This document shows positions 53,963 through 63,772 of a DNA stretch of 64,000 bases, in pieces. Origin of the DNA: Betaproteobacteria bacterium (lineage in GTDB: Bacteria; Pseudomonadota; Gammaproteobacteria; Burkholderiales; Rhodocyclaceae); the NCBI GenBank assembly GCA_016234745.1, contig JACRAR010000052.1:1-64000 (forward strand), in the 5' to 3' direction. Numbering within the stretch: position 1 is the first letter of the stretch; each line of letters begins with the position of its first letter. The notes beneath the pieces are model-generated. The model saw nothing but the letters and a program-made list of their open reading frames with translations, was not told where the DNA came from and searched no databases. The position numbers and the translations under genes are program-made.

Positions 53963-54736
53963 ATGGTGAACACGACACCCGGCCTCGAATTCGATGTCAT
54001 CACGCTGTTTCCGGAAATGTTCGTGGCAGTAACGCAGTCTGGGATCAGCCGCCGCGCTCTCGAACAAGGCTTGTGGCAGCTGAATTGCTGGAACCCGCGC
54101 GATTTTGCCGAGGATCATTACCGCAGCGTCGATGACCGGCCCTACGGCGGCGGTCCGGGGATGGTGATGTTGCCGGGACCGCTGGAAAAGGCGATAGCTG
54201 CGGCTAAAGCCAGGCGCAGTGGGTCAGGTGGGGCACAGGCACAAGTGATCTATCTTTCGCCGCAGGGCAAGGCCCTGACGCATGAGCGTGTGATGGAGTT
54301 GGTGCAGAGTGGCGGTGCGATTTTGCTGTGCGGACGCTATGAAGGCGTTGATCAGCGGCTCATCGAACGTTGCGTAGATGAAGAGGTATCGCTGGGAGAT
54401 TTTGTTCTGTCCGGCGGTGAAGTTGCCGCATTGGCGGTGATAGACGCGACGGTCAGACAGTTGCCGGGCGCCATGAATGATGCGGCATCGGTAGCAGAAG
54501 AGTCGTTTGCGCAGGGATTGTTTGACTGTCCGCACTATACGCGGCCAGAGGAATACGCAGGGATGAGCGTTCCGGAAGTGCTGCTTTCGGGCAATCATGA
54601 GAAAATTCGCCGCTGGCGCCTGAAGCAGGCTCTGGGGCGAACTTGGCGGCGACGGCCTGAACTCATCGAGCGCAGGGCGCTGACAAGAGAAGAAGCTGTA
54701 TTGTTGGAAGAGTATCGCGAGGAGGAGCAGGTGTAA
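53963..54736 (+). CDS. trmD: tRNA (guanine-N1)-methyltransferase TrmD
   Basis: The start [20 protein letters not shown] and the trefoil-knot SAM site ([60 protein letters not shown]) identify TrmD, which methylates G37 of tRNAs and is essential for frame maintenance. [10 protein letters not shown]-like [20 protein letters not shown] ends the conserved part. The gene starts directly after rimM and is 133 bases before the rplS start. The 257-residue length fits. Confidence 0.95.
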   Translation: MVNTTPGLEFDVITLFPEMFVAVTQSGISRRALEQGLWQLNCWNPRDFAEDHYRSVDDRPYGGGPGMVMLPGPLEKAIAAAKARRSGSGGAQAQVIYLSPQGKALTHERVMELVQSGGAILLCGRYEGVDQRLIERCVDEEVSLGDFVLSGGEVAALAVIDATVRQLPGAMNDAASVAEESFAQGLFDCPHYTRPEEYAGMSVPEVLLSGNHEKIRRWRLKQALGRTWRRRPELIERRALTREEAVLLEEYREEEQV

Positions 54737-54869
54737 CACACTATAGACGGCGGATCACGCCGCAGCGGATGTCCTGATGAATGGAAACCCGCAAACAATA
54801 AAGGCGCGCATCAGTGGATTCACTGCTCTGCGCGAAGGGCCAACGGCCATGACATTTTGGAGCAAGCAA

Positions 54870-55235
54870 ATGAATCTGATCGCACAACTCGAACAAGAAG
54901 AAATCACCCGCCTGGGCAGGACCGTTCCCGATTTTTCGCCGGGCGACACCGTAGTGGTCCAGGTCAAAGTCAAGGAAGGCGCGCGTGAGCGTACCCAGGC
55001 CTACGAAGGCGTCGTGATCGCCAAGCGCAATCGCGGCCTCAATTCCAGCTTCATCGTCCGTAAGATTTCCGCCGGCGAAGGCGTGGAGCGCACTTTCCAG
55101 ACCTATTCGCCGCTGATTGCCAGCATCGAGGTCAAGCGCCGCGGTGCGGTGCGGCGCGCCAAGCTTTACTATTTGCGCGATCGTTCCGGCAAGTCGGCGC
55201 GCATCAAGGAAAAGCTCACCCGCCGTCAGGCTTAA
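54870..55235 (+). CDS. rplS: 50S ribosomal protein bL19
   Basis: The product starts [20 protein letters not shown] and contains [40 protein letters not shown] and [20 protein letters not shown], the full bL19 sequence. GGAG lies eight bases before the ATG at 54870; upstream in-frame residues from 54777 are not part of the protein. At 121 residues it is normal. It ends the rpsP operon, and a strong hairpin follows. Confidence 0.96.
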   Translation: MNLIAQLEQEEITRLGRTVPDFSPGDTVVVQVKVKEGARERTQAYEGVVIAKRNRGLNSSFIVRKISAGEGVERTFQTYSPLIASIEVKRRGAVRRAKLYYLRDRSGKSARIKEKLTRRQA

Positions 55236-55238
55236 TCA

Positions 55239-55274
55239 GCGTGGCCATCCCCGCGCTTGCGGGGATGGCCACGC
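55239..55274 (+). terminator. strong hairpin terminator after rplS
   Basis: A perfect 16-bp stem (GCGTGGCCATCCCCGC / GCGGGGATGGCCACGC) closes a GCTT loop right behind the rplS stop. There is no real T-run after it (TTCAATC), so it may need Rho or act as a transcript-stability hairpin. Confidence 0.75.
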
Positions 55275-55310
55275 TTCAATCGCGGTGCAAAGTTTCGCGG
55301 CGACCCGCTC

Positions 55311-55368
55311 AGCACCCCAGAAACGGGCACGAGTGTACGGGCACGAGTGCCCGCAGTTGTTTCTGCGG
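55311..55368. repeat. GC-rich repeat and hairpin cluster between rplS and folE2
   Basis: CGGGCACGAGTG occurs twice (55324-55335 and 55338-55349), the second copy being part of the palindrome CGGGCAC-GA-GTGCCCG (55338-55353). A separate hairpin CCGCAG-TTGTTT-CTGCGG (55351-55368) sits just behind the folE2 stop and could end that gene. The first part (AGCACCCCAGAA, CGGGCAC) is shared with the 27-bp tandem repeat at 39761-39840, which suggests a dispersed repeat family. Confidence 0.65.
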
Positions 55369-55371
55369 ATG

Positions 55372-56175
55372 CTAGCCGCGCTTGTCTTTCTGGATCAGTG
55401 CGTAGGCCGAGTGATTGTGGATCGACTCGAAATTCTCGGCTTCCACCGTGTAGGCATCGATGCGCGGATCGGCGTTGAGCACGCCGGCCACATCGCGCAC
55501 CATGTCCTCGACAAACTTAGGGTTATCGTAGGCACGCTCGGTGACGTACTTCTCGTCGGGGCGCTTGAGCAGGCCGAATAGTTCGCAGGATGCCTGCGTC
55601 TCGACCATCTGCACCAGATCTTCTATCCAGATGAAGCTGTTGGTGGTCGCGGTGACGGTGATATGCGAGCGCTGGTTATGCGCACCGCGCGCGGAAATTT
55701 TCTTCGAGCAGGGACACAAACTGGTGGCGGGAACCAGGACCTTGGTGGTCTGGCGATAGATACCCCCAGCGAGGATTTCGCCAATAAAGCAGACTTCATA
55801 GTCCATCAGGCTCTTGACCTTGGATACCGGCGCCTGCTTGTTGATGAAGTAGGGGAAGCTCATCTCGACATGGCCGGTTTCGGCTTCGAGCCGCACCACC
55901 ATGTCGCGCAGCATGGATTCGAAGTTTTCCACCGACACCTCGGTTTCGTTGGCATTGAGAATCTCAACGAAGCGCGACATGTGGGTGCCCTTGAAATTGT
56001 GCGGCAGGCCCACGTACATGTTGAACACGGCGATGGTGTGCTGCACGCCGTCGCTTTTGTCGAGCACTCTGACCGGGTGGCGAATGCTCTTGATGCCGAC
56101 TTGGTTGATCGGCAACTGACGCGAATCGGTACTGCCTTGTACGTCCGGTATGACCATGGTATCCCTGCTGTTCAT
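55372..56175 (-). CDS. folE2: GTP cyclohydrolase FolE2 (GCYH-IB)
   Basis: The protein contains the FolE2 sequence marks: [54 protein letters not shown]-like [20 protein letters not shown] with the catalytic cysteine and histidine, and [20 protein letters not shown]. It makes 7,8-dihydroneopterin triphosphate for folate, using a wider range of metals than FolE1, so it is favoured under zinc limitation. The ATG at 56175 is chosen over upstream starts. No Zur site was recognised. It lies 80 bases behind dxs on the same strand. Confidence 0.93.
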   Translation of the reverse strand: MNSRDTMVIPDVQGSTDSRQLPINQVGIKSIRHPVRVLDKSDGVQHTIAVFNMYVGLPHNFKGTHMSRFVEILNANETEVSVENFESMLRDMVVRLEAETGHVEMSFPYFINKQAPVSKVKSLMDYEVCFIGEILAGGIYRQTTKVLVPATSLCPCSKKISARGAHNQRSHITVTATTNSFIWIEDLVQMVETQASCELFGLLKRPDEKYVTERAYDNPKFVEDMVRDVAGVLNADPRIDAYTVEAENFESIHNHSAYALIQKDKRG

Positions 56176-56255
56176 GGGTTGCTCTCTCTGGTTGGGCTGA
56201 GGCAAACGCACCCCAGCTTCAATCGGATTCTAGCAATCCCGACAAAATTGATCAA

Positions 56256-58154
56256 CTAATTTTCTTGAGCATGCTGCTTGAGTTTCTCCTTCACGCGCAG
56301 GGTAATCCCGGCGGCATCGAGTCCGACTTGCGCAAGTAATTTACTGGCGTCGCCGTGGTCGATGAAGCGGTCGGGCAAGCCGAGACGCAGCAGTGGAACG
56401 ACCTCGCCCATCTTCTCCAGGCAATCCGCAATACCTGCACCGGCGCCACCGATCAGGGTGTTCTCCTCAAGGCTGACCAGCAGATCGTGGTTAGCCGCGA
56501 GCGACTTGATCAAATCGCGGTCGAGCGGTTTGACAAAGCGCATGTTGGCCACAGTGGCATCCAGTTCCTCAGCGACGGCCAGTGCCGGCGTCAGCATGCT
56601 GCCGAATGCAAGTAGCGCAACGCGCTGCGAGTGCATCCCAAGACACTGGCGACGGATTTCCGCCCTGCCTATCGGCAGACCGTCGAGCTTCGGATCGAGC
56701 GCCACGCCGGGACCACTGCCGCGCGGATAGCGCACGGCACTCGGCCCGGTGTGGCGAAAAGCCGTTGTGAGCATCCTGCGACATTCGTTCTCGTCGCTCG
56801 GGGTCATGACCAGCATGTTCGGGATGCAGGTCAGATAACTCAAGTCGAAGGCGCCATTGTGCGTCGCGCCGTCAGCGCCGACCAGTCCGCCGCGGTCGAT
56901 TGCCAGCATTACCGGCAGGTTTTGCAAGGCGATGTCGTGGATCAATTGGTCGTAGGCGCGCTGCAGGAAAGTCGAGTAGATCGCGACCACGGGCCGCATG
57001 CCTTCGCAGGCGAGACCCGCGGCGAAAGTCAGTGCATGCTGCTCGGCAATGCCGACGTCGTGGTAGCGTGCCGGATATTCCTGGGCGAAGCGAACCAGGC
57101 CCGAGCCTTCGCGCATCGCCGGGGTGATGCCGATCAAGCGCTCATCCGCCGCGGCCATGTCGCACAGCCAGTCGCCAAAGACCTGGGTGTAGGTCAGTCG
57201 TGTCGATACATCTGTCCGGATGCCGCCCGCGGTATCGAATTTTGAAACGCCGTGGTAGAGCACCGGATCGGCTTCGGCCAGCTTGTATCCTTGCCCCTTG
57301 CGCGTGATGACATGGAGGAATTGCGGGCCGTCCAGCCGCTTGAGATTTTCAAGAGTCGGGATCAGCGACTCCAGATCGTGGCCGTTGATCGGCCCGATGT
57401 AATTGAAGCCGAATTCCTCGAACAGGGTTCCCGGCACGATCATGCCCTTGACATGCTCCTCGGCGCGCTTGGCGAATTCGAGCATCGAAGGCATGACCGA
57501 GAGTACTTTCTCGCCGGCGCGGCGAGCGGCATTGAAGGTTCGTCCTGATAACAGCCGTGCCAGATACTTGTTGAGCCCGCCCACCGGCGGCGAGATGGAC
57601 ATGTCATTGTCGTTAAGAATTACCAGCAGATTGGCATCCACCACGCCGGCATTGTTGAGCGCCTCGAAGGCCTGGCCGGCCGACATGGCGCCATCGCCGA
57701 TGATGGCGACGATGCGGCGTCCTTCGCCCTTGTTGCGCGCCGCAACGGCCATGCCCAGGGCGGCGGAAATCGAGGTCGATGAATGACCGACACCGAACAC
57801 GTCGTATTCACTCTCGCTGCGCCGCGGAAAGCCGGAAACCCCATCCAGCATGCGTAGCCTGGCCATACCGGCGCGGCGGCCGGTGAGTATCTTGTGAGCG
57901 TAGGTTTGGTGGCCGACATCCCAGACCAGCCGGTCGTGCGGCGTATCGAACACGTAATGCAAGGCGATGGTGAGTTCGATGGTGCCTAAATTCGAGGATA
58001 AATGCCCACCGGTTTCCGCCACGGATTTGATCAGGAATGAGCGTAACTCCTTTGCGAGCTGAGCTAAATCCTCGCGCTCCAATTGGCGCAGATCTTCGGG
58101 AAGGCTTATGGTGTCGAGGAGCGGGGTCTCGGACATTGTGCTCTTGGCATCCAT
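56256..58154 (-). CDS. dxs: 1-deoxy-D-xylulose-5-phosphate synthase
   Basis: The thiamine-diphosphate enzyme motifs are present: [56 protein letters not shown] (GDG...NN cofactor motif), [20 protein letters not shown] and the transketolase C-terminal [20 protein letters not shown]. Dxs condenses pyruvate and glyceraldehyde-3-phosphate, the first step of the MEP isoprenoid pathway. The ATG at 58154 shares a base with the ispA stop (TGATG), so dxs follows ispA by coupling. The length of 632 residues is normal. Confidence 0.95.
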   Translation of the reverse strand: MDAKSTMSETPLLDTISLPEDLRQLEREDLAQLAKELRSFLIKSVAETGGHLSSNLGTIELTIALHYVFDTPHDRLVWDVGHQTYAHKILTGRRAGMARLRMLDGVSGFPRRSESEYDVFGVGHSSTSISAALGMAVAARNKGEGRRIVAIIGDGAMSAGQAFEALNNAGVVDANLLVILNDNDMSISPPVGGLNKYLARLLSGRTFNAARRAGEKVLSVMPSMLEFAKRAEEHVKGMIVPGTLFEEFGFNYIGPINGHDLESLIPTLENLKRLDGPQFLHVITRKGQGYKLAEADPVLYHGVSKFDTAGGIRTDVSTRLTYTQVFGDWLCDMAAADERLIGITPAMREGSGLVRFAQEYPARYHDVGIAEQHALTFAAGLACEGMRPVVAIYSTFLQRAYDQLIHDIALQNLPVMLAIDRGGLVGADGATHNGAFDLSYLTCIPNMLVMTPSDENECRRMLTTAFRHTGPSAVRYPRGSGPGVALDPKLDGLPIGRAEIRRQCLGMHSQRVALLAFGSMLTPALAVAEELDATVANMRFVKPLDRDLIKSLAANHDLLVSLEENTLIGGAGAGIADCLEKMGEVVPLLRLGLPDRFIDHGDASKLLAQVGLDAAGITLRVKEKLKQHAQEN

Positions 58155-59041
58155 CAAAACCGTCGATCAACGATGTAATTGGTTAACTCGTCAAGACGCC
58201 GCGCTGATTTGCCGAAAGGCTCCAGGGCGGCGTGGGCAATGGCACGCAGTTCGGCAGCTTTTTCCTTGGCTTGCGTGATGCCGAGCAGATTGACATAAGT
58301 GGGCTTGTTTTGTGCCGCATCCTTGCCCGCAGTTTTACCCAGCGTGGCCGTGTCGGCTTCGCTGTCGAGGATGTCGTCCACAACCTGGAAGAGCAGGCCG
58401 GCCGTTTTGGCGAAATGATCGAGCCGGCTCAAAGCTGCCGGGGAAAGAGGTTCGCCGCAATGTGCGCCGAGCAGAACGGCAGCGCGGATCAGGGCCCCGG
58501 TTTTATGGATATGCATGAATTCCAGCTCGGTTAGCGACAGGGATTGACCGACAGCAGCCAGATCGATCGCTTGCCCACCTGCCATGCCGCGCGAACCGCT
58601 GGCTTGCGCCAGGATGCGCAGCATCTCAAGTTGCCGCTGTGCATCTGCACCCGGCAGAGCCTCGGCAAGTACCTGGAAAGCCAGGGATTGCAATGCATCG
58701 CCAACCAGCAGGGCGGTCGCTTCGTCGAATTCGACATGACAGGTGGGCTTGCCGCGCCGCAGGACATCATCGTCCATGCAGGGCAGGTCGTCATGCACCA
58801 GGGAATAGACATGAATCAGTTCTACCGCGACAGCGGCACTGTCAAGACGCACCGGGTCAGCAGCGGTGAGATCGCCGGCCGCGAAGCAAAGCAGGGGGCG
58901 GATGCGCTTGCCGCCGCCCAGAGTGACATAGCGCATGGCTTGATGCAGACGCTGTGGCGCAATACCGGCAGAGGGCAACCGTCGCTCGAGGTTCTCCTCG
59001 GTGCGATGCTGCATGGTTTCCATCCAGGTGCAGAAATCCAT
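58154..59041 (-). CDS. ispA: farnesyl diphosphate synthase
   Basis: The two aspartate-rich motifs [17 protein letters not shown] (first) and [20 protein letters not shown] (second) are intact, with [15 protein letters not shown] and [11 protein letters not shown] in typical places. The enzyme makes farnesyl diphosphate from DMAPP and IPP. The ATG at 59041 follows AGGA about ten bases upstream; the longer frame to 59146 lies inside xseB. It is the middle gene of xseB-ispA-dxs. At 295 residues the size fits. Confidence 0.93.
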   Translation of the reverse strand: MDFCTWMETMQHRTEENLERRLPSAGIAPQRLHQAMRYVTLGGGKRIRPLLCFAAGDLTAADPVRLDSAAVAVELIHVYSLVHDDLPCMDDDVLRRGKPTCHVEFDEATALLVGDALQSLAFQVLAEALPGADAQRQLEMLRILAQASGSRGMAGGQAIDLAAVGQSLSLTELEFMHIHKTGALIRAAVLLGAHCGEPLSPAALSRLDHFAKTAGLLFQVVDDILDSEADTATLGKTAGKDAAQNKPTYVNLLGITQAKEKAAELRAIAHAALEPFGKSARRLDELTNYIVDRRF

Positions 59042-59048
59042 CGAAAGG

Positions 59049-59312
59049 TTACGCTTCCTGGATGTCGTTGTCGGATTGACCGGCGGGAGGCTCGAACTCG
59101 CGCAAGCCCGAGCTCTCAAGTATCTGCAGTTTTTGTTCGGCGGCACCTAGAGTGTCCTGGCAGTGCCTCAGCAATTGCGTACCGCGTTCATAGGCAGCCA
59201 GGGATTGTTCCAGTGGAAGTTGTCCTGCTTCGAGATCGCGGACTATCGTTTCCAGTTCGGCAAGCGCGGCCTCGAACGAAGCAGGGGGATGATTGCTGGT
59301 GGGCTTGGCCAT
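59049..59312 (-). CDS. xseB: exodeoxyribonuclease VII small subunit
   Basis: The 87-residue protein contains FEAALAELETIVRDLEAGQL, PLEQSLAAYERGTQLLRHCQ and QKLQILESSG, the full XseB pattern of a small helical subunit that pairs with XseA to degrade single-stranded DNA. The ATG at 59312 has no strong ribosome binding site. It is first in the xseB-ispA-dxs operon, and is divergent from the Rieske oxygenase gene across a 153-base gap that holds the promoter region. Confidence 0.92.
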   Translation of the reverse strand: MAKPTSNHPPASFEAALAELETIVRDLEAGQLPLEQSLAAYERGTQLLRHCQDTLGAAEQKLQILESSGLREFEPPAGQSDNDIQEA

Positions 59313-59376
59313 AAATGAAACTTCTGCGGGTTAAGGAATGTAATTGGACCTGCTGTGCCATCCGGCCAACCTGGCC

Positions 59377-59408
59377 TTGTATTATCGCCACACAGCCTCA
59401 GTTATAAT
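59377..59408 (+). promoter_or_regulatory. possible promoter for the Rieske oxygenase gene
   Basis: A perfect -10 box TATAAT (59403-59408) lies in the divergent gap, with TTGTAT (59377-59382) about 20 bases upstream as a poor -35. The spacer is longer than the usual 17, so the pairing is tentative. The -10 lies about 58 bases before the preferred start of the Rieske gene. Confidence 0.4.
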
Positions 59409-59465
59409 TATACCTTCCAGACTCTGGAATCCGCCGTCTTGTGGGTTGGGAGATATATCATCGAA

Positions 59466-60560
59466 TTGACCAATGCTGCAGAACATCTAGCCCCCGCCGC
59501 CTCACAATTGCCCGTATCCTGGTATTTCGACGAGAAGCTGTTCGAATTGGAGCAGCATCTGTTTTTTGAGGCTGGTCCTGGCTATGCCGGACATGAACTC
59601 ATGGTGCCCGAGTTGCATGACTATCGCAGCCTGGAGTGGCTCGACCATGCCAAGCTCATGGTGCGCCAGCAGCACGGCATCGAGTTGCTTTCGAATGTCT
59701 GCCGCCATCGCCAGGCGATCATGCTGCAGGGTTCGGGAAAGGCGAAGAACATTGTTTGTCCGATCCATCGCTGGACCTACGACATGCAGGGCGCACTGAT
59801 CGGCGCCCCGCACTTCCCGGCCAACCCCTGTCTGCACCTCAACAAGCAGCAGCTTGAGAACTGGAATGGCCTGCTCTTCAAGGGGCCGCGCTCGGCCGGT
59901 GTCGACCTGGCCGGCATGAAAGTGGCGGGGGATTTCGATTTCGGCGGCTACAAGCTCGACCGCGTCGAGATGCACCAGTGCAATTACAACTGGAAAACCT
60001 TCATCGAGGTCTACCTTGAGGACTATCATGTCGTGCCCTACCATCCAGGCTTGGGCAACTTCGTCACCTGCGATGACCTGACCTGGCAATTCGGTGAGTG
60101 GTATTCGGTGCAGCGAGTCGGCATCACCTCGCTGCGGAAATCGGGATCGGCGACCTACCAGCGCTGGCAAAAGGCTATCCTGGATTATTACCGCGAGGAT
60201 AAACCCAAGCAGGGCGCGGTTTGGCTCACCTACTATCCCAATGTGATGGTCGAGTGGTATCCCCATGTGCTGGTCGTCTCCTCGCTGATCCCGCAGGACG
60301 TGAACAAGACGCTGAATGTCGTCGAGTTTTACTATCCCGAGGAGATTGCCCTGTTCGAACGAGAATTCATTGAGGCCGAGCAAGCCGCTTACATGGAGAC
60401 CGCGATCGAGGACGACGATATCGGCGAGCGCATGGATCGGGGCCGCCATGCCCTGCTCAAGCAGGGTCGCAGCGAGGCTGGGCCTTATCAGTCACCTATG
60501 GAAGACGGCATGCAGCACTTCCATGAATTCTATCGGCGCATCGTTGAGCCCCATTTCTGA
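59466..60560 (+). CDS. Rieske [2Fe-2S] oxygenase alpha-subunit-like protein
   Basis: The Rieske centre is visible as SNVCRHRQAIML and NIVCPIHRWTYDMQGALIGA (CxH...CxxH). The mononuclear iron site of ring-hydroxylating and choline-monooxygenase-type enzymes is NYNWKTFIEVYLEDYHVVPY, with the D-x-x-H-x(4)-H set in EDYHVVPYH. The rest of the catalytic domain (WYSVQRVGITSLRKS, MVEWYPHVLVVSSLIPQDVN) follows. The start is inferred at a TTG at 59466 because the frame upstream is not conserved. The substrate is unknown; no reductase or ferredoxin gene is next to it. Confidence 0.85.
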   Translation: MTNAAEHLAPAASQLPVSWYFDEKLFELEQHLFFEAGPGYAGHELMVPELHDYRSLEWLDHAKLMVRQQHGIELLSNVCRHRQAIMLQGSGKAKNIVCPIHRWTYDMQGALIGAPHFPANPCLHLNKQQLENWNGLLFKGPRSAGVDLAGMKVAGDFDFGGYKLDRVEMHQCNYNWKTFIEVYLEDYHVVPYHPGLGNFVTCDDLTWQFGEWYSVQRVGITSLRKSGSATYQRWQKAILDYYREDKPKQGAVWLTYYPNVMVEWYPHVLVVSSLIPQDVNKTLNVVEFYYPEEIALFEREFIEAEQAAYMETAIEDDDIGERMDRGRHALLKQGRSEAGPYQSPMEDGMQHFHEFYRRIVEPHF

Positions 60561-60597
60561 AATGTGGCGCGGGCGGCAGTTCCTCAGCCGGCGATAA

Positions 60598-61467
60598 ATG
60601 CAATCCCTCTGGATGATCGCGGCGAGCCTGCTGTTCGCCTGCATGGGTGTTTGCGTCAAACTTGGCAGCGTGCAATTTTCCGCCGCCGAGCTGGTGTTCT
60701 ACCGCGGCTTGGTCGCCCTGCTACTCCTTTATGCCTATGTCAGTATTGCCGGATTGTCGCTGGCAACCCGACATTGGCGCACACACATCTCACGCGGCCT
60801 GGCCGGATTCTTCTCGATCGTCCTGTACTTCCAGGCAATCGCCATGATCCCGCTAGCCATGGCGGTTACGCTCAACTACACTTCGCCGCTGTTCCTTGCC
60901 GCGATACTCGTGTATTGGCAGCGTGAAAGGATCAGTGTCCGGTTGCTGCTGGCGCTGGCTGCGGGGTTTCTGGGTGTGGTCTTTCTGTTGCAGCCGAGCT
61001 GGCATTCCGAGCAAATGGCCGGTGACTTGCTCGCACTTGCTTCTGCAATCACCGCCAGCATTGCCTACCTCAACGTGCGCAAGCTGGGTGAGCTTGGCGA
61101 GCCTGAGTGGCGCACGGTGTTTTATTTTTCCTTGATCGCGACGCTCGGGGGTCTGCCCTGGATCTTGGTCGGCAACTGGAACGATCAGCCCCTGCATGCC
61201 ATTGACGCGCGGGGCTGGCTGTTGCTATTGGGCGTCGGCGGCTTTGGCTCGCTGGCACAACTTTGCATGACCCGCGCTTACAAACATGGCAAGACCATGG
61301 TCGGCGCCAGCCTGACCTATAGTACGGTGGTGTTTGCGAGCCTGTTCGGCATCTGGCTGTGGGACGAGCGGCTGCCCATGATTGCACAGTTTGGCGTGGC
61401 CCTGATCCTGATCAGCGGCATTCTTGCCACGACCTACTCGCGTGCCGCCCCGGCAGAGCAGGATTGA
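60598..61467 (+). CDS. EamA/DMT-family transporter
   Basis: The 289-residue protein has ten predicted membrane segments in two five-helix EamA halves: SLWMIAASLLFACMGVCVKL, VALLLLYAYVSIAGLSLATR, AMAVTLNYTSPLFLAAILVY in the first and LLALASAITASIAYLNVRKL, SLTYSTVVFASLFGIWLWDE, FGVALILISGILATTYSRAA in the second. The ELVFYRGLVALLL segment is typical of the drug/metabolite transporter group. It probably exports an amino acid or metabolite; the substrate cannot be named. It follows the Rieske gene by 37 bases on the same strand. Confidence 0.85.
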   Translation: MQSLWMIAASLLFACMGVCVKLGSVQFSAAELVFYRGLVALLLLYAYVSIAGLSLATRHWRTHISRGLAGFFSIVLYFQAIAMIPLAMAVTLNYTSPLFLAAILVYWQRERISVRLLLALAAGFLGVVFLLQPSWHSEQMAGDLLALASAITASIAYLNVRKLGELGEPEWRTVFYFSLIATLGGLPWILVGNWNDQPLHAIDARGWLLLLGVGGFGSLAQLCMTRAYKHGKTMVGASLTYSTVVFASLFGIWLWDERLPMIAQFGVALILISGILATTYSRAAPAEQD

Positions 61468-61501
61468 TATACTCCGCTCATTGACCATTGAGGAAACCAT
61501 C

Positions 61502-61864
61502 ATGATTACCACCGATCAGCAGGGCAGCCTGATTTCATTGTCCGTCTTCGGCGAATTTACGCTTGCTGATTTCAAGGAATTCGAGTCCGTGGTGGGCAGC
61601 TATACCCGGACCGCTGGCCAAGTCAGCCTGTTCGTGGATCTGCGCCAGATGGCCGATTTCACGCTTGATGTGGCGTGGGAGGAGATCCAGTTCTCACGTC
61701 AGCATCCGCACGATTTCAGGCGCATTGCGGTGCTTACCGAAAGCCAGTGGATCGCCTGGAGTGCCTGGTTGTCGCAAGCCTTCGTCGATACCGATTTGCG
61801 CGTCTTCGATGATGAGGCCGAAGCGCGCGCCTGGTTGTCCGTGAGCGGTGATGCCAGTGAGTGA
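61502..61864 (+). CDS. STAS/SpoIIAA-like domain protein
   Basis: The 120-residue product follows the SpoIIAA-like STAS fold (PF11964): LISLSVFGEFTLADFKEFES, TAGQVSLFVDLRQMADFTLD, RRIAVLTESQWIAWSAWLSQ and the final DDEAEARAWL. The ATG at 61502 has GAGG upstream; longer frames are not conserved. Some members bind lipids or respond to light or redox. The role is unknown. It overlaps the sulfurtransferase gene by 14 bases (61851-61864) and is probably co-translated with it. Confidence 0.8.
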   Translation: MITTDQQGSLISLSVFGEFTLADFKEFESVVGSYTRTAGQVSLFVDLRQMADFTLDVAWEEIQFSRQHPHDFRRIAVLTESQWIAWSAWLSQAFVDTDLRVFDDEAEARAWLSVSGDASE

Positions 61865-62711
61865 ATTGCTGGTCAGCGTCGCCGAGCTTGCGGCGCACAT
61901 CGCCGAGCCAGCCTGGCGCATCTTCGATTGCCGCCATGATCTCAGGCAGGTCGACTATGGCATGGAGGCCTACGCCAAGGGACATTTGCCCGGTGCGCAG
62001 TTCCTGCATCTTGACCGCGATCTGTCAGGCAAGACCACGGGACGCAATGGGCGCCATCCTCTGCCCGATCCGCAGGCCTTTGCGGCAAAGATGGGCGCAT
62101 GCGGGGTAGATGCAGACACACAGGTGGTGGCTTACGATAATGAAGGAGGCATATTCGCGGCACGCCTGTGGTGGCTGCTGCGCTGGCTCGGACATCGGCG
62201 CGTGGCCGTGTTGGATGGCGGCTTGGCGGCATGGAACAGCGCCCAACTACCCCTCGAACAAAGTATGCCCGTAGTACATGCGAAGCAATTTGTCATGCAA
62301 CCCGGAACGACGGACCAGGTTCCGGTCGACGCCGATTTTGTGCTGGCACATCTCGGCACGCAGGATATGCTGCTGCTCGATGCCCGAAATGCGGCACGCT
62401 TTCGCGGCGAAAACGAAACTCTCGATCCCGTGGGCGGACATATTCCCGGCGCAATCAACCGTTTCTATGCCAAAAATCTTGCGGACGGTAGTGGTCTCTT
62501 CAAGTCTGCGGGCGACTTGCGGCGCGAATTCGATGAATTACTGGCGGTTCGGGAGCCGCGCAACGTGGTGCAGCAATGCGGCTCGGGCGTCACTGCCTGC
62601 CATAACCTGCTGGCCATGGAAGTGGCCGGTCTGTCCGGTTCCCGCTTGTATCCGGGTTCATGGAGCGAATGGTGCAGCGATCCGGCACGGCCGGTTGCCA
62701 AAGGTTCCTAG
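61851..62711 (+). CDS. sseA: two-domain sulfurtransferase (thiosulfate/3-mercaptopyruvate type)
   Basis: Two rhodanese domains are seen: FDCRHDLRQVDYGMEAYAKG with AYDNEGGIFAARLWWLLRWL (non-catalytic half), and LLDARNAARFRGENE with the catalytic loop VVQQCGSGVTACHNLLAMEV (cysteine in CGSGVTA). This matches 3-mercaptopyruvate or thiosulfate sulfurtransferase. The CGSGVTA loop is the SseA type. At 286 residues it is normal. Its stop overlaps the queG stop on the other strand by a few bases. Confidence 0.9.
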   Translation: MPVSELLVSVAELAAHIAEPAWRIFDCRHDLRQVDYGMEAYAKGHLPGAQFLHLDRDLSGKTTGRNGRHPLPDPQAFAAKMGACGVDADTQVVAYDNEGGIFAARLWWLLRWLGHRRVAVLDGGLAAWNSAQLPLEQSMPVVHAKQFVMQPGTTDQVPVDADFVLAHLGTQDMLLLDARNAARFRGENETLDPVGGHIPGAINRFYAKNLADGSGLFKSAGDLRREFDELLAVREPRNVVQQCGSGVTACHNLLAMEVAGLSGSRLYPGSWSEWCSDPARPVAKGS

Positions 62712-63772
62712 CGGTTGTGGCTTTCCAGTGCCCATGCGACGTGCTCGCGCACCAGCGCTGACGCGTCATTGCGGCGGGAATGCAGCGCCGCCAAGACTTC
62801 CGGGCTGGTCGGTGCGTTTCCCAGTCCAACCGCGATGTTGCGCAGCCAGCGTTCATGGCCGATGCGGTAGATGGCTGATCCCGCCATTTTTTGTTTGAAC
62901 TCCGCTTCGTGCCAGGCGAACAATTGGACCAGGCTGGCCTGATCGAGGCCGTGGCGCACGGCGAAATCCTGCTCGCGCGTCAGCAGCGCTTGTCGGTTCC
63001 AGGGACAGCACAACTGGCAATCGTCGCAGCCATAAATCCGGTTGCCGATCAGCGGGCGCAATTCGAGCGGTATCGAACCCCTGAGTTCTATGGTCAGATA
63101 GGAAATGCAGCGCCGGGCATCGAGCCGGTAGGGCGCAACGATGGCGCCGGTGGGACAGGCGTTGATACAGGCGCTACATGTGCCGCAGTGCTCGGATTGC
63201 GGCGGGTCTGGCGGCAGCGGCAGGTCGCAATAGATCTCGCCGAGAAAGAAGTACGATCCCGCCGCACGCTCCAGCAGCAGTGTGTGCTTGCCGCGCCAGC
63301 CCAGGCCGCTGTGCGACGCCAGTTCGACTTCCAGCACCGGTGCGGAATCGGTGAACACGCGTGCGGAAAATAGCCCGATCTCCTTGGCGATGCGATCGAC
63401 AAGCCTTTGCAGGCGGGTCCGCATGAGCTTGTGGTAGTCGCGACCCAGCGCATAGCGTGAAACATAGGCGCGCCGGCAGTCGGCCAGGTTGGCCTGCGCA
63501 TCGGCGGCATCGGGCCAGTAGCCGATGCGTGCCGAGATCACCGAGACGGTGCCGGGCAGCAGTTGCTCGGGATGGGCACGTTTGCCGTCATGGCGTGCCA
63601 TATAATCCATTTGACCCTGGTAACCGGCTGCAAGCCAGGATTGCAATCCGGTTTTCGCGCTGTCAGGCAGGGCGGCGGAAGCAATGCCAATGGCATCGAA
63701 GCCGAGTTCGTGTCCCCACTGCCTGATATTTGCGACAAGCGCCGACCAATCCGGAGTAACTGTTGAATGCAT
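62708..63772 (-). CDS. queG: epoxyqueuosine reductase QueG
   Basis: The protein has the QueG layout: a cobalamin-binding N-terminal part (FDAIGIASAALP, GYQGQMDYMARHDGKRAHPE), the 4Fe-4S motifs CGTCSACINACPTGAIV and CDDCQLCCPWN, and a HEAT-like tail (HERWLRNIAVGLGNAPTSPE). It reduces epoxyqueuosine to queuosine in tRNA. The ATG at 63772 is chosen over the TTG at 63793. Its 5' end overlaps the tsaE start on the other strand. The length of 354 residues fits. Confidence 0.93.
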   Translation of the reverse strand: MHSTVTPDWSALVANIRQWGHELGFDAIGIASAALPDSAKTGLQSWLAAGYQGQMDYMARHDGKRAHPEQLLPGTVSVISARIGYWPDAADAQANLADCRRAYVSRYALGRDYHKLMRTRLQRLVDRIAKEIGLFSARVFTDSAPVLEVELASHSGLGWRGKHTLLLERAAGSYFFLGEIYCDLPLPPDPPQSEHCGTCSACINACPTGAIVAPYRLDARRCISYLTIELRGSIPLELRPLIGNRIYGCDDCQLCCPWNRQALLTREQDFAVRHGLDQASLVQLFAWHEAEFKQKMAGSAIYRIGHERWLRNIAVGLGNAPTSPEVLAALHSRRNDASALVREHVAWALESHNR

